Below, piece by piece: positions 50,069-59,377 of a stretch of DNA of 64,000 nt (positions are counted from its first letter, which is position 1; every line of letters starts with the position of its first letter). The stretch spans positions 1,240,001 through 1,304,000 of the forward strand of contig NZ_CP060634.1 of NCBI RefSeq assembly GCF_014337195.1, in the 5' to 3' direction. Both the position numbers and the translations under genes were made by a program. The stretch comes from Qiania dongpingensis. Its GTDB lineage: Bacteria > Bacillota > Clostridia > Lachnospirales > Lachnospiraceae. The notes below the pieces were generated by a model. The model saw only the letters and a list, made by a program, of their open reading frames with translations, ran no database searches and was not told the DNA's origin.

Positions 50069-50428
50069 CTTTACCCATCCCCTCTATTTTTTTCATTATT
50101 CATACTTTTATTAAATCAAGGATACAATATTCTATCAACTTAGTCAATATTCTTCAAGTCATCTTTTATAATACATTACCAATCTCCTGATTTCAGCCAT
50201 AAATTCCAGATTATGATCATTTTATCAACTTATACTCAATCAATTCCACATTCTATCAGCTCATAATTGTATATTAAAAAAGCCTTGATATCTCAAGGCT
50301 TTTTTAATATACAATTATAGACAATTTATAGTGTTTAGATAAGTACCGAAGCTTCTTTAAGCTGCTGTTATTTTATAATTATTTATTCCACTTTATAGAT
50401 TCCATCAATCTATACTTGATTTTATCCG
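50069..50428. other. AT-rich intergenic region before the lipoprotein operon
   Basis: No gene is apparent. Apart from the perfect 26-bp inverted repeat listed separately, I see only AT-rich sequence that must hold the promoter of the lipoprotein operon. Confidence 0.5.
50263..50318. terminator. Perfect 26-bp inverted repeat (terminator after the CdaR gene)
   Basis: Arms 50263-50288 and 50293-50318 are exact reverse complements around a 4-base loop. The core AAAAAAGCCTTGA/TCAAGGCTTTTTT is a classic bidirectional terminator, extended by 13 further AT-rich pairs. It follows the CdaR stop (50429) by 110 bp and precedes the lipoprotein operon. Confidence 0.9.
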
Positions 50429-51556
50429 TCAGGACAGCTGTCTCAGATAATAGTAAAAATAATTGACCAGCTCCCTGTCCCGTGCGTTCTGCATGGGATT
50501 CAGGCCCAGCTGGTTTTTTATCTTGTCCAGCCGGAATGCCAGGGTATTCTTGTGGATATACAAACGCTTACTGCTCTCCTGCATGCTGTAGTTATTCTCA
50601 TACAGCGCGCCGATATGCTCCGTGTACATTTTCTTGAATTCATCGGTATAGCGTTCCGCGAACACGTCAAACACCTTGTGCAGCTCCATGAACGGCAGCT
50701 GGTGCTTTAAATACTCGTCCAGATAGTCATAGAAAAAGATACTTCTCTTAGGCACGGAAACCGATTTTTCCAGCCACAGGCAATGCTGATAGCCGTATTT
50801 ATAATGTGCCATGCTGGCCTGCAGGGAGCCGACACAGATCTTGCAGTCTATCTCATTTTCCGCCACATGGCGAAGAAACCGTCCCAGGTATTCCCCGATC
50901 ACATATTTATAATTCTCAAAAAACCCTTCGATGGGCTCCGTATAGCTTTTAAATATGAGAATCTTCCCATCCCTGCTGGTGACAAAGATATCCTCTCTGC
51001 CGCTTCTCCCGACTCCGCCTTTAATCTTCTCAGACATCTCTTTCAGGTTTACACTGTCGCTGAAGGATATTAGAATGGGAACCCTGGTCACTTCGGAATA
51101 TCCCAAGGCCTGGGCCATATTATGGAGCTCCCGTTTATTAATGTCCTCATAAAGCAGGCAGTTGATAAAATGCTCTTTGTCCGTCCTTCTTTTCAAAGCG
51201 TCTTCTTTCTGAGTCTCATATTCCAGCATGGTTTCCACCATCTTCTTGATGACGATCACCACAGGACGTATCTTCTCAATCTCTCCGGTCAGCCCCAGAA
51301 CGCCGATTACATTTCGCTTATACTCCAAAGCCATGTTGATCCCGGCCTTTGTCCCAAGGAAGGTATCCTCTGCCTCTACTTCCTTAAAATCCAGCTTTTT
51401 ATTGATGATCTCAAACGCAACCTCATGAAACGTCCCCACCCGGCTTTTATCCGTGCTGGCGACAATGATCCCTCTTTCATTCATAATGTTAATGTTATAA
51501 TCGGTGCACTCTGTCAGCTTTTCTATGATCTTCTCAGCCAATTCCACATCCAGCAT
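50429..51556 (-). CDS. cdaR: CdaR-family sugar-diacid/glycerate regulator
   Basis: A 375-residue regulator. An N-terminal diacid-recognition domain (about 1-130; LDVELAEKIIEKLTECTDYNI, ERGIIVASTDKSRVGTFHEVA, GVLGLTGEIEKIRPV) is followed by a middle GGDEF-like CdaR region and a C-terminal PucR-type helix-turn-helix (ALYENNYSMQESSKRLYIHKNTLAFRLDKI). In E. coli CdaR activates galactarate, glucarate and glycerate genes, which fits the glycerate kinase and HpaI-type aldolases about 10 kb away. ATG 51556 is chosen because GGGAGG is 9 bp away; ATG 51562 is too close to it. Confidence 0.88.
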   Translation of the reverse strand: MLDVELAEKIIEKLTECTDYNINIMNERGIIVASTDKSRVGTFHEVAFEIINKKLDFKEVEAEDTFLGTKAGINMALEYKRNVIGVLGLTGEIEKIRPVVIVIKKMVETMLEYETQKEDALKRRTDKEHFINCLLYEDINKRELHNMAQALGYSEVTRVPILISFSDSVNLKEMSEKIKGGVGRSGREDIFVTSRDGKILIFKSYTEPIEGFFENYKYVIGEYLGRFLRHVAENEIDCKICVGSLQASMAHYKYGYQHCLWLEKSVSVPKRSIFFYDYLDEYLKHQLPFMELHKVFDVFAERYTDEFKKMYTEHIGALYENNYSMQESSKRLYIHKNTLAFRLDKIKNQLGLNPMQNARDRELVNYFYYYLRQLS

Positions 51557-51642
51557 CCGCATTAACCTCCCATCTCGTACCTCACGCCGTTAAAAACCGA
51601 CGCCCTCATCCTACGATATTGAACCTCTCCTCTTTCCCTCTC

Positions 51643-52581
51643 TTACACCGCAAATACCATGACTAACGCCGTCATCACCACCAGGCTGATGACGATGGTA
51701 CACGAATTGCACGCGCTTGCCAATTCCGTATCGCATCCCAGCCTGTCCGTATAGACAAGCGCCAGGGCCGACAACGGAGAAAAGACGATCAGCACCAGTG
51801 TTTGCCTGATCTCCAACGGCAGCGGCAGAAGAAAATAGAAGCATACCGCCACCAGGATGCTGATCCCGTACCGAAAGATCAGGAGTCTCGCCATCTCCCG
51901 AAGCTTGTCCGGGACCAGCCGTATTTCAAACATCATGCCGATCATGAACATGGCTAAAAAAGAATTGGCGCTGCCTATGATCCCCGCCAGAGTGATGGCC
52001 GGCGACGGCAGCGACAGATGGAACAGGGACAGTATCAGCATGACCACATACGTCATCAGCGGTACAGACCGGACCACTTTCATCCCAATATCCTTAAGCT
52101 GCCTGCCCACACTGATCTTTATGCCGCCCTCCTGCCTTTTGCTGTCCATCTCAGACACGATGGCATATGTACTTCCGCTGCACATCACAGAATTTCCGGC
52201 GTCGAACAGGCACGTCGTAACCACGCCTGCAGGCCCCAAAAAGCTCTGGATAAACGGAAGGGTAAAGCAGCCGATGCTGTATCCGGAATAGTTTAACATC
52301 CGAAACATCTGAATCTTCCAGGGCGCTCCTCCGCTGAATATCCTGGCCGCGCCCAGCATGACCAGATTTCCAAGGACTCCCAGAAGCACTGCCGACAACA
52401 GATAAGGCGGCACGTCAGTCGACGTGAAATTTACGATCACTGCCGCCGGAAGCGTCACATTCAGAACGATCTTAGAAATCAGACGGTAATCTTCCTTCTT
52501 AAAAAAACCGATCCTTTTGAGAAAATATCCCAATGCAATGATCAAGATAAACGATCCTGCCCGTATAAATATATCCGCCAT
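51643..52581 (-). CDS. AEC-family (auxin efflux carrier-like) transporter
   Basis: A 312-residue membrane protein with about ten helices: FIRAGSFILIIALGYFLKRIGFF, LNVTLPAAVIVNFTS, the central NSVMCSGSTYAIV loop and SPLSALALVYTDRLGCDTELASACNSCTIV near the end (read in parts). AEC permeases move organic acids such as malate, malonate or 2-hydroxyacids. The start is ATG 52581 (MADIFIRAG), 8 bp after GGAGG. It is 86 bp upstream of cdaR on the same strand, so it could carry the acid sensed by that regulator. Export or import direction cannot be told. Confidence 0.87.
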   Translation of the reverse strand: MADIFIRAGSFILIIALGYFLKRIGFFKKEDYRLISKIVLNVTLPAAVIVNFTSTDVPPYLLSAVLLGVLGNLVMLGAARIFSGGAPWKIQMFRMLNYSGYSIGCFTLPFIQSFLGPAGVVTTCLFDAGNSVMCSGSTYAIVSEMDSKRQEGGIKISVGRQLKDIGMKVVRSVPLMTYVVMLILSLFHLSLPSPAITLAGIIGSANSFLAMFMIGMMFEIRLVPDKLREMARLLIFRYGISILVAVCFYFLLPLPLEIRQTLVLIVFSPLSALALVYTDRLGCDTELASACNSCTIVISLVVMTALVMVFAV

Positions 52582-52666
52582 CTCCAATTCCTCCCAATTT
52601 TCGCATACTCATACATCATACCTCCATTGGGCAAAATTGAAAAGTACTTTTCATTGGTGAAAAAGA

Positions 52667-53398
52667 TTATTTTTTCCGTGCCGATACAATGAGCATCATG
52701 GGGCGGCGCATTTCGTCTTTCATTCCTTCCATGGACATCATGCGGGCCGGCGGCTGAGGCTCCACCACGTGCAGCAGCTCATATCCGCCTGTCAGCAGAG
52801 TTTCCAGATAAGTGGTCAGCGTCTTATGATACTTGGTGACCTCTTCACCAAGGAACCGGGCCTTTCTCTCTCCTTCATAAAAATAGCGGTCCACAGGAAA
52901 ATGAAGGATTTCCCCCGACGCTCCATAATACCAATCCTGAGTTCCATACGAGGTAAAGATTGGATGTTCCGCCGAAAAAATGAAATCACCGCCGCTCACC
53001 AGGCAGGAACTCACCTTATCCAAGGTCTCAGGAAATGACTTGACATAATGAAACGCCAGGGAGCTCAGGACCACATCAAAGCTGTCCTTTTCAAAATCAA
53101 TCTCTTCTATGGGCATTTGGATATACCGGACCTGGGAATAAGCCGTCTTTTTCCTAGCCACCTCCAGCATCTTTTCTGACAGATCGATTCCGGTCACCGA
53201 CGCCGCTCCGTGTTCCATGGCATAGATACAGTGCCATCCATAGCCGCAGCCCAGATCGAGCACGCGTTTACCGTGAAAATCAGGCAGGAGCGGTTCCAGT
53301 ATCTCCCATTCTCCCGCGCCGGCAAGCCCCTGTTTGGAGCGTTCCATCCCACTGTATTTTTCAAAAAATATATCATTATCATATTTGTTTTCTTTCAT
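52667..53398 (-). CDS. Class I SAM-dependent methyltransferase
   Basis: A 243-residue methyltransferase of the UbiE/Methyltransf_11 type. Motif I VLDLGCGYGWHCIYA binds S-adenosylmethionine, followed by VTGIDLSEKMLEVA (acidic loop), FDVVLSSLAFHYV (motif post-II) and a C-terminal EPQPPARMMSMEG segment common in small-molecule methylases. The substrate is unknown. ATG 53398 follows AGAGGAG. Stands alone; neighbours give no clue. Confidence 0.88.
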   Translation of the reverse strand: MKENKYDNDIFFEKYSGMERSKQGLAGAGEWEILEPLLPDFHGKRVLDLGCGYGWHCIYAMEHGAASVTGIDLSEKMLEVARKKTAYSQVRYIQMPIEEIDFEKDSFDVVLSSLAFHYVKSFPETLDKVSSCLVSGGDFIFSAEHPIFTSYGTQDWYYGASGEILHFPVDRYFYEGERKARFLGEEVTKYHKTLTTYLETLLTGGYELLHVVEPQPPARMMSMEGMKDEMRRPMMLIVSARKK

Positions 53399-53502
53399 GT
53401 TTTTACTCCTCTTTTATACTTTCTCAAAGCAGGGGATTCTGTTTACAGTCTAATCCCAACCGCCCGAACTGTCAAATTCCTTCTTTTTCCAAGGGGCTCT
53501 TT

Positions 53503-54942
53503 TCAGACAAGGAAACGGAACAGCTGCATGATGAGTCCAACTGTCCACATGGCCGGTTTCTTCCACCAGGGCAGGGACCTTGCCTCTTCCGGCCGCTCTC
53601 CTTCATAAGTATCCGCGTCTGCTGCCTTCCGGCAGTCCTGATGCAGCTCTTCCATATTGGCCGACAGCTGCCTCGTAAGCTCCTCGCTTTTGACTGCCAC
53701 CATCATCTCCGTATCCATATAAGCGCTTCTCAGATCAAAATTGAATGAGCCTACCACGCTGATATTATCGTCAATGATCACGGACTTTCCGTGGGTGGAG
53801 ATTCCGCCGTCGTATTCTAAAATCTCCATTCCTGTGCCCATCACCTTCTTTTTATTCCACAGATAATCGGCGGAGCCAAAGAAATTGTCCCCGTTGTCGA
53901 CGGAATTAATCATCATCTTCACGTCTTCCACAGAGGACGCGACCTTTCCCAGCTCGCCATACATATATTTATTGCAGACTACATAAGGAGTATGGATCAG
54001 GACTCTCTCTTTCCCGCGTTTCATCAGCTCGCATACCTGCTGGAAGACAAGAGGCTGTTTTTCGTATATCCCGGTCTCCCCCGTCATCAAAAGGACTCCC
54101 TTGGCGGCGACTGTTTTCTCCTCCAGACGGCTTCCGTCGAAAGCCTCCGGATAGGCCTCCCGAAGCCCGTCGTAACGCTTTGCCAGCTCTTCTCTCTTCT
54201 CTTTCACCTTCTCTTTATCCGCCAGCTTTTCATCCTCATGGAAATACTTGCAGGCCTTAAGCCCCCATACTCCCTCAAAATATTCCCTCAGTTCAAACAC
54301 GGAACTGTCTTTCGCACCGGCCTGTTCCCATTCCGTATTATAGATCAGGATCTCCCGGTCCAGGCTCTTATTGGCCGTATGGTAGTCCCCCAGAAAATAG
54401 TCAAAGGTATTTCTGCCTCCCATGATGTAAGCCGTATGATCCGCGATCACATATTTATCGTGCATTCTTCCCTGTGTCTTCCAGGGAAGCAGAAGATTCA
54501 AGGGGTTGTAGGCTTTCAGCTCAATATTGGGATGGGAGGACAGCGCATAGAAGGTCTCTTTTCCCTCCATACGGAGCACGGAGCTGATGCCGTCCACCAG
54601 GATCCTGATCTTCACTCCTTCGTCGGCTTTATGTAACATCATGGCGGCCAAGTCCTCAGTACTCTCTCCCGGCCTCATGTCAAAGGTCGAAAGTATGACC
54701 TCTTCCTTTGCCCCCTCCATCAGGCGCAGCCTCTCCGCCAGCGCTTCCCGGTTAGATTCCACGATGGCGGCCCGGTCCGCAGATGTGTCCGAATCCATAA
54801 ACGCATCCAGCTTTTCCCTCTGTCCGGCTGAAAGCACCGGCTTCGGATAGTGTCCGAAAGGAGCGACCGCCCCAATGACCAGGTAAAGAATAATGCATAT
54901 GATCAGCCACATGATAAGTCTCCGTATCCACTTTCCACTCAT
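53503..54942 (-). CDS. Phospholipase D-family membrane protein (cardiolipin-synthase-like)
   Basis: A 479-residue protein with one N-terminal transmembrane segment (about 8-30, IMWLIICIILYLVIGAVA) and two phospholipase D motifs: HDKYVIADHTAYIMGGRN and HGKSVIIDDNISVVGSFN (HxK...D then G-S/G-x-N), on the outer or inner membrane face. Unlike true cardiolipin synthases it has a single helix and long spacing between motifs, so the reaction (phosphatidyl transfer or hydrolysis) is uncertain. Its start overlaps the M50 protease stop by 4 bp. The MarR-M50-PLD operon suggests an envelope-stress role. Confidence 0.87.
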   Translation of the reverse strand: MSGKWIRRLIMWLIICIILYLVIGAVAPFGHYPKPVLSAGQREKLDAFMDSDTSADRAAIVESNREALAERLRLMEGAKEEVILSTFDMRPGESTEDLAAMMLHKADEGVKIRILVDGISSVLRMEGKETFYALSSHPNIELKAYNPLNLLLPWKTQGRMHDKYVIADHTAYIMGGRNTFDYFLGDYHTANKSLDREILIYNTEWEQAGAKDSSVFELREYFEGVWGLKACKYFHEDEKLADKEKVKEKREELAKRYDGLREAYPEAFDGSRLEEKTVAAKGVLLMTGETGIYEKQPLVFQQVCELMKRGKERVLIHTPYVVCNKYMYGELGKVASSVEDVKMMINSVDNGDNFFGSADYLWNKKKVMGTGMEILEYDGGISTHGKSVIIDDNISVVGSFNFDLRSAYMDTEMMVAVKSEELTRQLSANMEELHQDCRKAADADTYEGERPEEARSLPWWKKPAMWTVGLIMQLFRFLV

Positions 54943-55640
54943 ATTGTCATCCCACCATTCATTCTGAACATATCAATTCCCAGAATTCTCCGTACCATTT
55001 TCCAGAAGCCGTTCAGGATCAGATCGCTGCCGGCGCTTAGGGGCACACTTAATATCCCCAAGAACAGCAGTCCTGCCAGGATCCATACGCTGTATCTCCT
55101 GATACGGGCAAAAAACTTCCCGGCCGCCGGCGCAAGTTCCGCCAGGACCACAGAGCCGTCCAGGGGCGGAAGCGGAATCAGGTTGAACAGCCCCAGGCCC
55201 ACATTGATGACCGCCGAATAGTAAAAAAGCTGCCGCAGATATCCCAGTACACCCGACAGGCTGCCCTGCTTAAAGAGCAGGCCGTAAAGAAGCATTGCCA
55301 GAAAGGCCAGTACAAAATTCATGACTGGGCCTGCCAGCGCCACCAGCACCATATCTCTTCTGGGTTTCTTATAATTTCTCACGTTTACCCGTATGGGCTT
55401 TGCCCATCCCACATGAAATAGAAGCAGGCAGAGGGTCCCCCACAGATCCAGGTGCCGGAACGGGTTCAGTGTAAGGCGGCCGTCCCGCCTCGGCGTCGAA
55501 TCTCCCAGGCGCACCGACATATATCCATGAGCGAATTCATGGAATGATATCGCCAATAGGATTGCCGGGGCCGTATACATCAACACGGTAAGCTGCCGGT
55601 ACAGATAACTTCCCACCAGCAGATTCCTCAAAAAATACAT
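54939..55640 (-). CDS. Site-2 protease family (M50) membrane metalloprotease
   Basis: A 233-residue polytopic protein of the YwhC/M50B group. It has the zinc motif in ISFHEFAHGYMSVRLGD (HExxH) and NLIPLPPLDGSVV (the NPxPxxDG-like second metal motif), within about six hydrophobic stretches. It may cut membrane-embedded substrates. The start is ATG 55640 (MYFLRNLL), two bases after the MarR stop, with GGAG in the end of that gene; a GTG two codons earlier is less likely. Confidence 0.88.
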   Translation of the reverse strand: MYFLRNLLVGSYLYRQLTVLMYTAPAILLAISFHEFAHGYMSVRLGDSTPRRDGRLTLNPFRHLDLWGTLCLLLFHVGWAKPIRVNVRNYKKPRRDMVLVALAGPVMNFVLAFLAMLLYGLLFKQGSLSGVLGYLRQLFYYSAVINVGLGLFNLIPLPPLDGSVVLAELAPAAGKFFARIRRYSVWILAGLLFLGILSVPLSAGSDLILNGFWKMVRRILGIDMFRMNGGMTI

Positions 55641-55642
55641 AT

Positions 55643-56080
55643 TCACTCCATCCCTTCATATGCTGCTTTCAGATTTTTTGAGATTTTTTCCTGGCTGTTC
55701 ATCAGATCTGCGAATTCCTCCGAGGACACCCCCTCAAACATCACCCGGACAAACTCGGCCTGCACAAGATGTCCCCGTTCTACAACACTCTGCCCTTCCT
55801 TTGTCAGGCGCAGATGGACATTCCGCTTCCGGCCGGGCTGCTTTTCCAAAAATCCTCTCCTGCATAAAGCTTCTATGGCGATGGACACATGGGATTTGGG
55901 AAACATTCCAATCTCTGCTATGTCCCGGGCCGTGTCAAAATCCGGATAATTCGCCAGGAACATGATGATATCCATTTCCCTGACCGTAAGCCTATATTTT
56001 CGGCACAGACCGCCCATCATTTTCTCATATACTTTTTTCCGGTAACGGCTGGCCATTAGTATTTCAATCGCAGACTGCAT
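55643..56080 (-). CDS. MarR-family transcriptional regulator
   Basis: A 145-residue winged-helix protein: dimer helices at both ends, recognition part DIIMFLANYPDFDTARDIAEIG, then SHVSIAIEALCRRGFLEKQPG and the wing GRKRNVHLRLTKEG. It probably represses its own operon with the M50 protease and phospholipase-D genes. The start is ATG 56080 (MQSAIEIL) 6 bp after GAGGTG; a TTG seven codons upstream is less likely. Ligand unknown. Confidence 0.88.
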   Translation of the reverse strand: MQSAIEILMASRYRKKVYEKMMGGLCRKYRLTVREMDIIMFLANYPDFDTARDIAEIGMFPKSHVSIAIEALCRRGFLEKQPGRKRNVHLRLTKEGQSVVERGHLVQAEFVRVMFEGVSSEEFADLMNSQEKISKNLKAAYEGME

Positions 56081-56213
56081 AAGCATCACCTCATGGTTCA
56101 AAAAAGAACTATAAGGACAATTATACCCATATTAAAATATTTGTCAACTTTGTGTGTCTCCACACGGATGGTTTTCATTCCATTGGAAGTTCAGGAAAGC
56201 CTTCCTATGGAAT

Positions 56214-56258
56214 AAAGAAGCTTCCGGCACATAATCTGCGATGCCAGAAGCCTTCTTT
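56214..56258 (-). terminator. Terminator after the threonine aldolase gene
   Basis: Minus-strand GCTTCTGGCA pairs with TGCCGGAAGC (one G-T pair) with a 12-base loop and flanking AAGAAG/CTTCTT, then TATTCC. It begins 4 bp after the stop at 56263. Confidence 0.75.
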
Positions 56259-56262
56259 TATT

Positions 56263-57288
56263 CTATGCCAGATATTCCTTTAATAACTCAAGGATCACGT
56301 CTATGTCTTCCCGTTCCACACCGGCGTTGGTCACCATCCGGAAAAGCCCTCCGTCCTCCGGGTTGGTCTTTATTCCCCTTTGCAGAAGCCATGACGGAAG
56401 CCCTTTCCTGATTTCCTCTTCCCTGTCTATCCGGAAAAAGACCATGTTGATCTGCACCGCATCCTTTTCACAGTGGATGCCCGGAATTTTGTTCAGTCCC
56501 TCTGCCAGATATCTGGCGTTCTCGTGATCAAAATGCAGGCGTTTCGGCATTTCCCGAATCGCGATCAGGCCCGGGGCCGCCAGCACCCCCGCCTGCCGCA
56601 TGCCGCCGCCCAGCAGTTTCCGGTTCTTCCTGGCTTTGGCGATTAACTCTTTCTTACCCGCCAGGACACTCCCTATCGGAGCGCAGAGTCCTTTGGAAAG
56701 ACAGCAGGATACAGAATCCACATACTGCGTGATTTCCTTTACATCGACCTTCAGAGCCACAGCCGCGTTGAAGCACCGGGCACCGTCCATATGGACCGGT
56801 ATCCCATGGCGTCCTGCCATCTCATAAATCTGCCTCATATTCTCCACCGGCACTGCCCTGCCATTTGCCAGAGCATTTTCCAGACAGATCAATGCCGTCT
56901 CTGGACAGTGGATATCCTCTCCGCGGATGGCCCTCTCGATTTGGCCGCAGTCCGGAATCCCGTCCTTAAAATGCAGCGTACGCATGTTAGCCCCGGAAAG
57001 CACTGCGACCGCTCCCACCTCATGCTCATAGATATGCGCCATATCACTGACGATGATCTCATTTCCCCGATTCGTCCAGCTCATGATCGCCGCCTGATTA
57101 CACTGGGTCCCGCTTGGAAAAAACAAAGCCGCCTCCTTGCCCAGGATCTCAGCCGCCGTCCGCTCCAGTTCATTCACGGTCGGATCGTCGCCATATACAT
57201 CGTCGCCCACCGGGCACTCCGCCATGGCTTTCCTCATCTCTTCTGTCGGCACGGTCACCGTGTCGCTCCTCACATCCATCATTTTCAT
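56263..57288 (-). CDS. ltaE: Low-specificity L-threonine aldolase
   Basis: A 341-residue PLP fold-type I enzyme splitting L-threonine or L-allo-threonine (and other beta-hydroxy amino acids) to glycine and an aldehyde. Signals: DVRSDTVTVPTEEMRKAM, VGDDVYGDDPTVNELE, the PLP-stacking His in MAHIYEHEVGAV, IPVHMDGARCFNA (Asp binding the pyridine N) and the Schiff-base Lys in SCCLSKGLCAPIGS. Start is ATG 57288 behind AGGAGGAG; the upstream frame enters the regulator gene. It follows the YheO-type regulator by 34 bp. Confidence 0.92.
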   Translation of the reverse strand: MKMMDVRSDTVTVPTEEMRKAMAECPVGDDVYGDDPTVNELERTAAEILGKEAALFFPSGTQCNQAAIMSWTNRGNEIIVSDMAHIYEHEVGAVAVLSGANMRTLHFKDGIPDCGQIERAIRGEDIHCPETALICLENALANGRAVPVENMRQIYEMAGRHGIPVHMDGARCFNAAVALKVDVKEITQYVDSVSCCLSKGLCAPIGSVLAGKKELIAKARKNRKLLGGGMRQAGVLAAPGLIAIREMPKRLHFDHENARYLAEGLNKIPGIHCEKDAVQINMVFFRIDREEEIRKGLPSWLLQRGIKTNPEDGGLFRMVTNAGVEREDIDVILELLKEYLA

Positions 57289-57322
57289 CTTTCTCTCCTC
57301 CTGTTTTTTATAAAACCGGGGC

Positions 57323-57985
57323 TCATTGGCCATCCCGCATCACTTCATTCAAATACCGGTACACCGATGACTCGGAAATCTGCAGCCACTCGGAAACGAC
57401 CGGTACGCTTCCTTTCAGCCCAAAGCATCCTCTGTCATAAAGCTCTTTTACGAACCTGCGCTTCTCAGCGGCTTTCAGCCGCTCCGGCGGAAGCGGGAAC
57501 TGTTCGCTGACATTCTCAAAGGTCTGCGCTAACAATGCTTCCCTGGATACGGTGAAATTTTCCGACACGCAGGGCACAGAAGCTGGTTCGGCTCCTGTTT
57601 CTCCTTCTATCATGATCAAGGCGTCCAGTGCCTCCCGGGCGGATAAGAACGCCGAGACATCAATATTGATACAAAGCATCCCGACAATCTCACGGCCTTC
57701 CCGGATAAAATAAGTGCTGCTCCGGTATGTGGCCGGACTTCCTTTCGTCCTGCCCACATAGTTGACTACAAAAGGCTGGTCCACATAGGATTTATTGTGC
57801 AGGACCATCAACGCCATATCTGTGATCGCGTCTCCCGCCTTTCGTCCCGTGAGGGTATGGCTGCTGACTGCGACGACTGAATGGTTCAGATCGCTCAGAT
57901 CGTGCAGGATGACCTCGCAGTTCCTTCCGATGACCTGCGCGATATATTCCACCATTGGTATATATTGTTCCACTGTCCCGTTCAT
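57323..57985 (-). CDS. YheO/DauR-type PAS and helix-turn-helix regulator
   Basis: A 220-residue regulator. The N-terminal YheO-like PAS domain (about 5-125: YIAQVIGRNCEVILHDLSDL, SSTYFIREGREIVGMLCINIDV) is typical of DauR-like sensors of D-amino acids, and the C-terminal helix-turn-helix (about 175-220) reads VPVVSEWLQISESSVYRYLNE. It is divergent from the M24/threonine-synthase-like operon and upstream of threonine aldolase, so it likely controls both. A 13-bp direct repeat in the intergenic region is a candidate binding site. Confidence 0.87.
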   Translation of the reverse strand: MNGTVEQYIPMVEYIAQVIGRNCEVILHDLSDLNHSVVAVSSHTLTGRKAGDAITDMALMVLHNKSYVDQPFVVNYVGRTKGSPATYRSSTYFIREGREIVGMLCINIDVSAFLSAREALDALIMIEGETGAEPASVPCVSENFTVSREALLAQTFENVSEQFPLPPERLKAAEKRRFVKELYDRGCFGLKGSVPVVSEWLQISESSVYRYLNEVMRDGQ

Positions 57986-58069
57986 CTTGACCTTTCTTTC
58001 AAACGTATTATATTTATTATAGTTTATAATACTATACCAGCACCGTCAACGGATTTATCCGAAAATTAA

Positions 58070-58129
58070 TAATTTTTTATTGTAAATCAGTAATTTTTTA
58101 TTGATTTCTTTACCGGCATATGATACATT
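58070..58129 (+). promoter_or_regulatory. Direct repeat and promoter upstream of the M24 peptidase gene
   Basis: TAATTTTTTATTG occurs at 58070-58082 and again at 58091-58103, a 21-bp (two helical turns) period. The second copy touches the -35 TTGATT (58101-58106), which is 17 bp from the -10 TACATT (58124-58129). The layout fits an activator dimer binding beside RNA polymerase. Confidence 0.6.
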
Positions 58130-58181
58130 CAAACCATAAGATATCGGTCTGAATTTCTTTACTGAAAGGAGTTGATTCTCA

Positions 58182-59375
58182 ATGAATCCAAACGTTTCCT
58201 TGTCCGCTTTCCGCCTCCAGAGAGCCGTGTCCGTATGTAGTCTTCATTCTCTGGAGCTTCTGGTCGCTTCCCTCCCTGAGAACGTGGAATACCTGTCCGG
58301 TTTTTTCCCAGTCAGTGTATCCGCGCTGTATTCCGCTGAGGCCTATCTGGTATTTAAGCCGTCCACCGGTGAAAAGGCGCTGATAACCTCCGCGGCGGAC
58401 GCTCCTACCTTAACGGAGCTTGGTTTCGAAGGAACCCTGTTTCCCGTCGGGAGCTTCTGCTTCCGCTATGAAGACGGAGATCCTGTCTCTGATTTTGTCA
58501 GGGAACAGCTGAAGACCCGCTATGCCTCGGTCTCCGACGCACTGGCATCCGCGATCACCGCACTTGGGTTTTCCAGAGGGCGGATCGCGATGGACGAAAG
58601 CCGAATGCCGATCGGCACCTGGAACCAAGTCAGAAAAGCTTTTCCGAACGCAGATTTTATAGAAGGCGCCCCCGTCTTCCGTCAGATTAAATATATCAAG
58701 CATCCGGACGAAGTCGCACTGATAAAAAAATCCACCAATATCACGGAGACTTCCTTTCAAAGACTTCTGCCGCTCATCCGGCGGGGGATCAGCGAAGAAG
58801 AAATGTGCCAGGCCTTTTATGAAGGGGTCATGGCCCAAGGAGCAGTGCCTTATTTCTGTACGGCCACGGTCGACAGGCGTTCCGCTTTTGTGGATACCTA
58901 TAACCATCCTCTTTCCACGGTGAAGGAAGGCTCTGTCATCCGGTTTGACTTTGGATGTATTTATAAGGGATTCCGTTCCGATATCGCCCGAACGGTCGTA
59001 GCCGGAGAAAACGAAAAAGCCGCCCGCTATTACAGCGGTATTCTGGAAGGGGAAGAAGCGGCCATTTCCGCCCTTCACCCGGGCGTTACAGCCGGTGAAA
59101 TCTTTGATACGGCCGTAGCGGCCGTCCGTAAGACCATCCCCCACTATGACCGGCACCACTGCGGGCACGGTATCGGGCTGGCCTGTTATGATCTGCCTTC
59201 GATATGTCCCGGAAGTGACGTCCCGATCGAAAAGGACATGGTGCTGTGCATTGAGACCCCATACTACGAACTCGGCTGGGGCGGCGTCCAAGTGGAAGAT
59301 ACTGTCCTTGTGACGGGAGAGAGCGCCGAGTATCTGACAGAATCGTCCCGTGAATTAATCTATGTGGAGGTATAA
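58182..59375 (+). CDS. M24-family metallopeptidase (Xaa-Pro peptidase/creatinase-like)
   Basis: A 397-residue two-domain protein: a creatinase-type N-terminal domain (about 15-165, NVEYLSGFFPVSVSALYS, ALITSAADAPTL) and a pita-bread catalytic domain with all five metal ligands visible: Asp in RFDFGCIYKG, Asp in RSDIARTVV, His in HCGHGIGL, Glu in CIETPYYE and Glu in GVQVEDTVLV. It removes or cleaves N-terminal Xaa-Pro or acts as a creatinase-like amidinohydrolase. Start ATG 58182 follows AAAGGAG. Coupled by 2 bp to the next gene. Confidence 0.88.
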   Translation: MNPNVSLSAFRLQRAVSVCSLHSLELLVASLPENVEYLSGFFPVSVSALYSAEAYLVFKPSTGEKALITSAADAPTLTELGFEGTLFPVGSFCFRYEDGDPVSDFVREQLKTRYASVSDALASAITALGFSRGRIAMDESRMPIGTWNQVRKAFPNADFIEGAPVFRQIKYIKHPDEVALIKKSTNITETSFQRLLPLIRRGISEEEMCQAFYEGVMAQGAVPYFCTATVDRRSAFVDTYNHPLSTVKEGSVIRFDFGCIYKGFRSDIARTVVAGENEKAARYYSGILEGEEAAISALHPGVTAGEIFDTAVAAVRKTIPHYDRHHCGHGIGLACYDLPSICPGSDVPIEKDMVLCIETPYYELGWGGVQVEDTVLVTGESAEYLTESSRELIYVEV

Positions 59376-59377
59376 AA

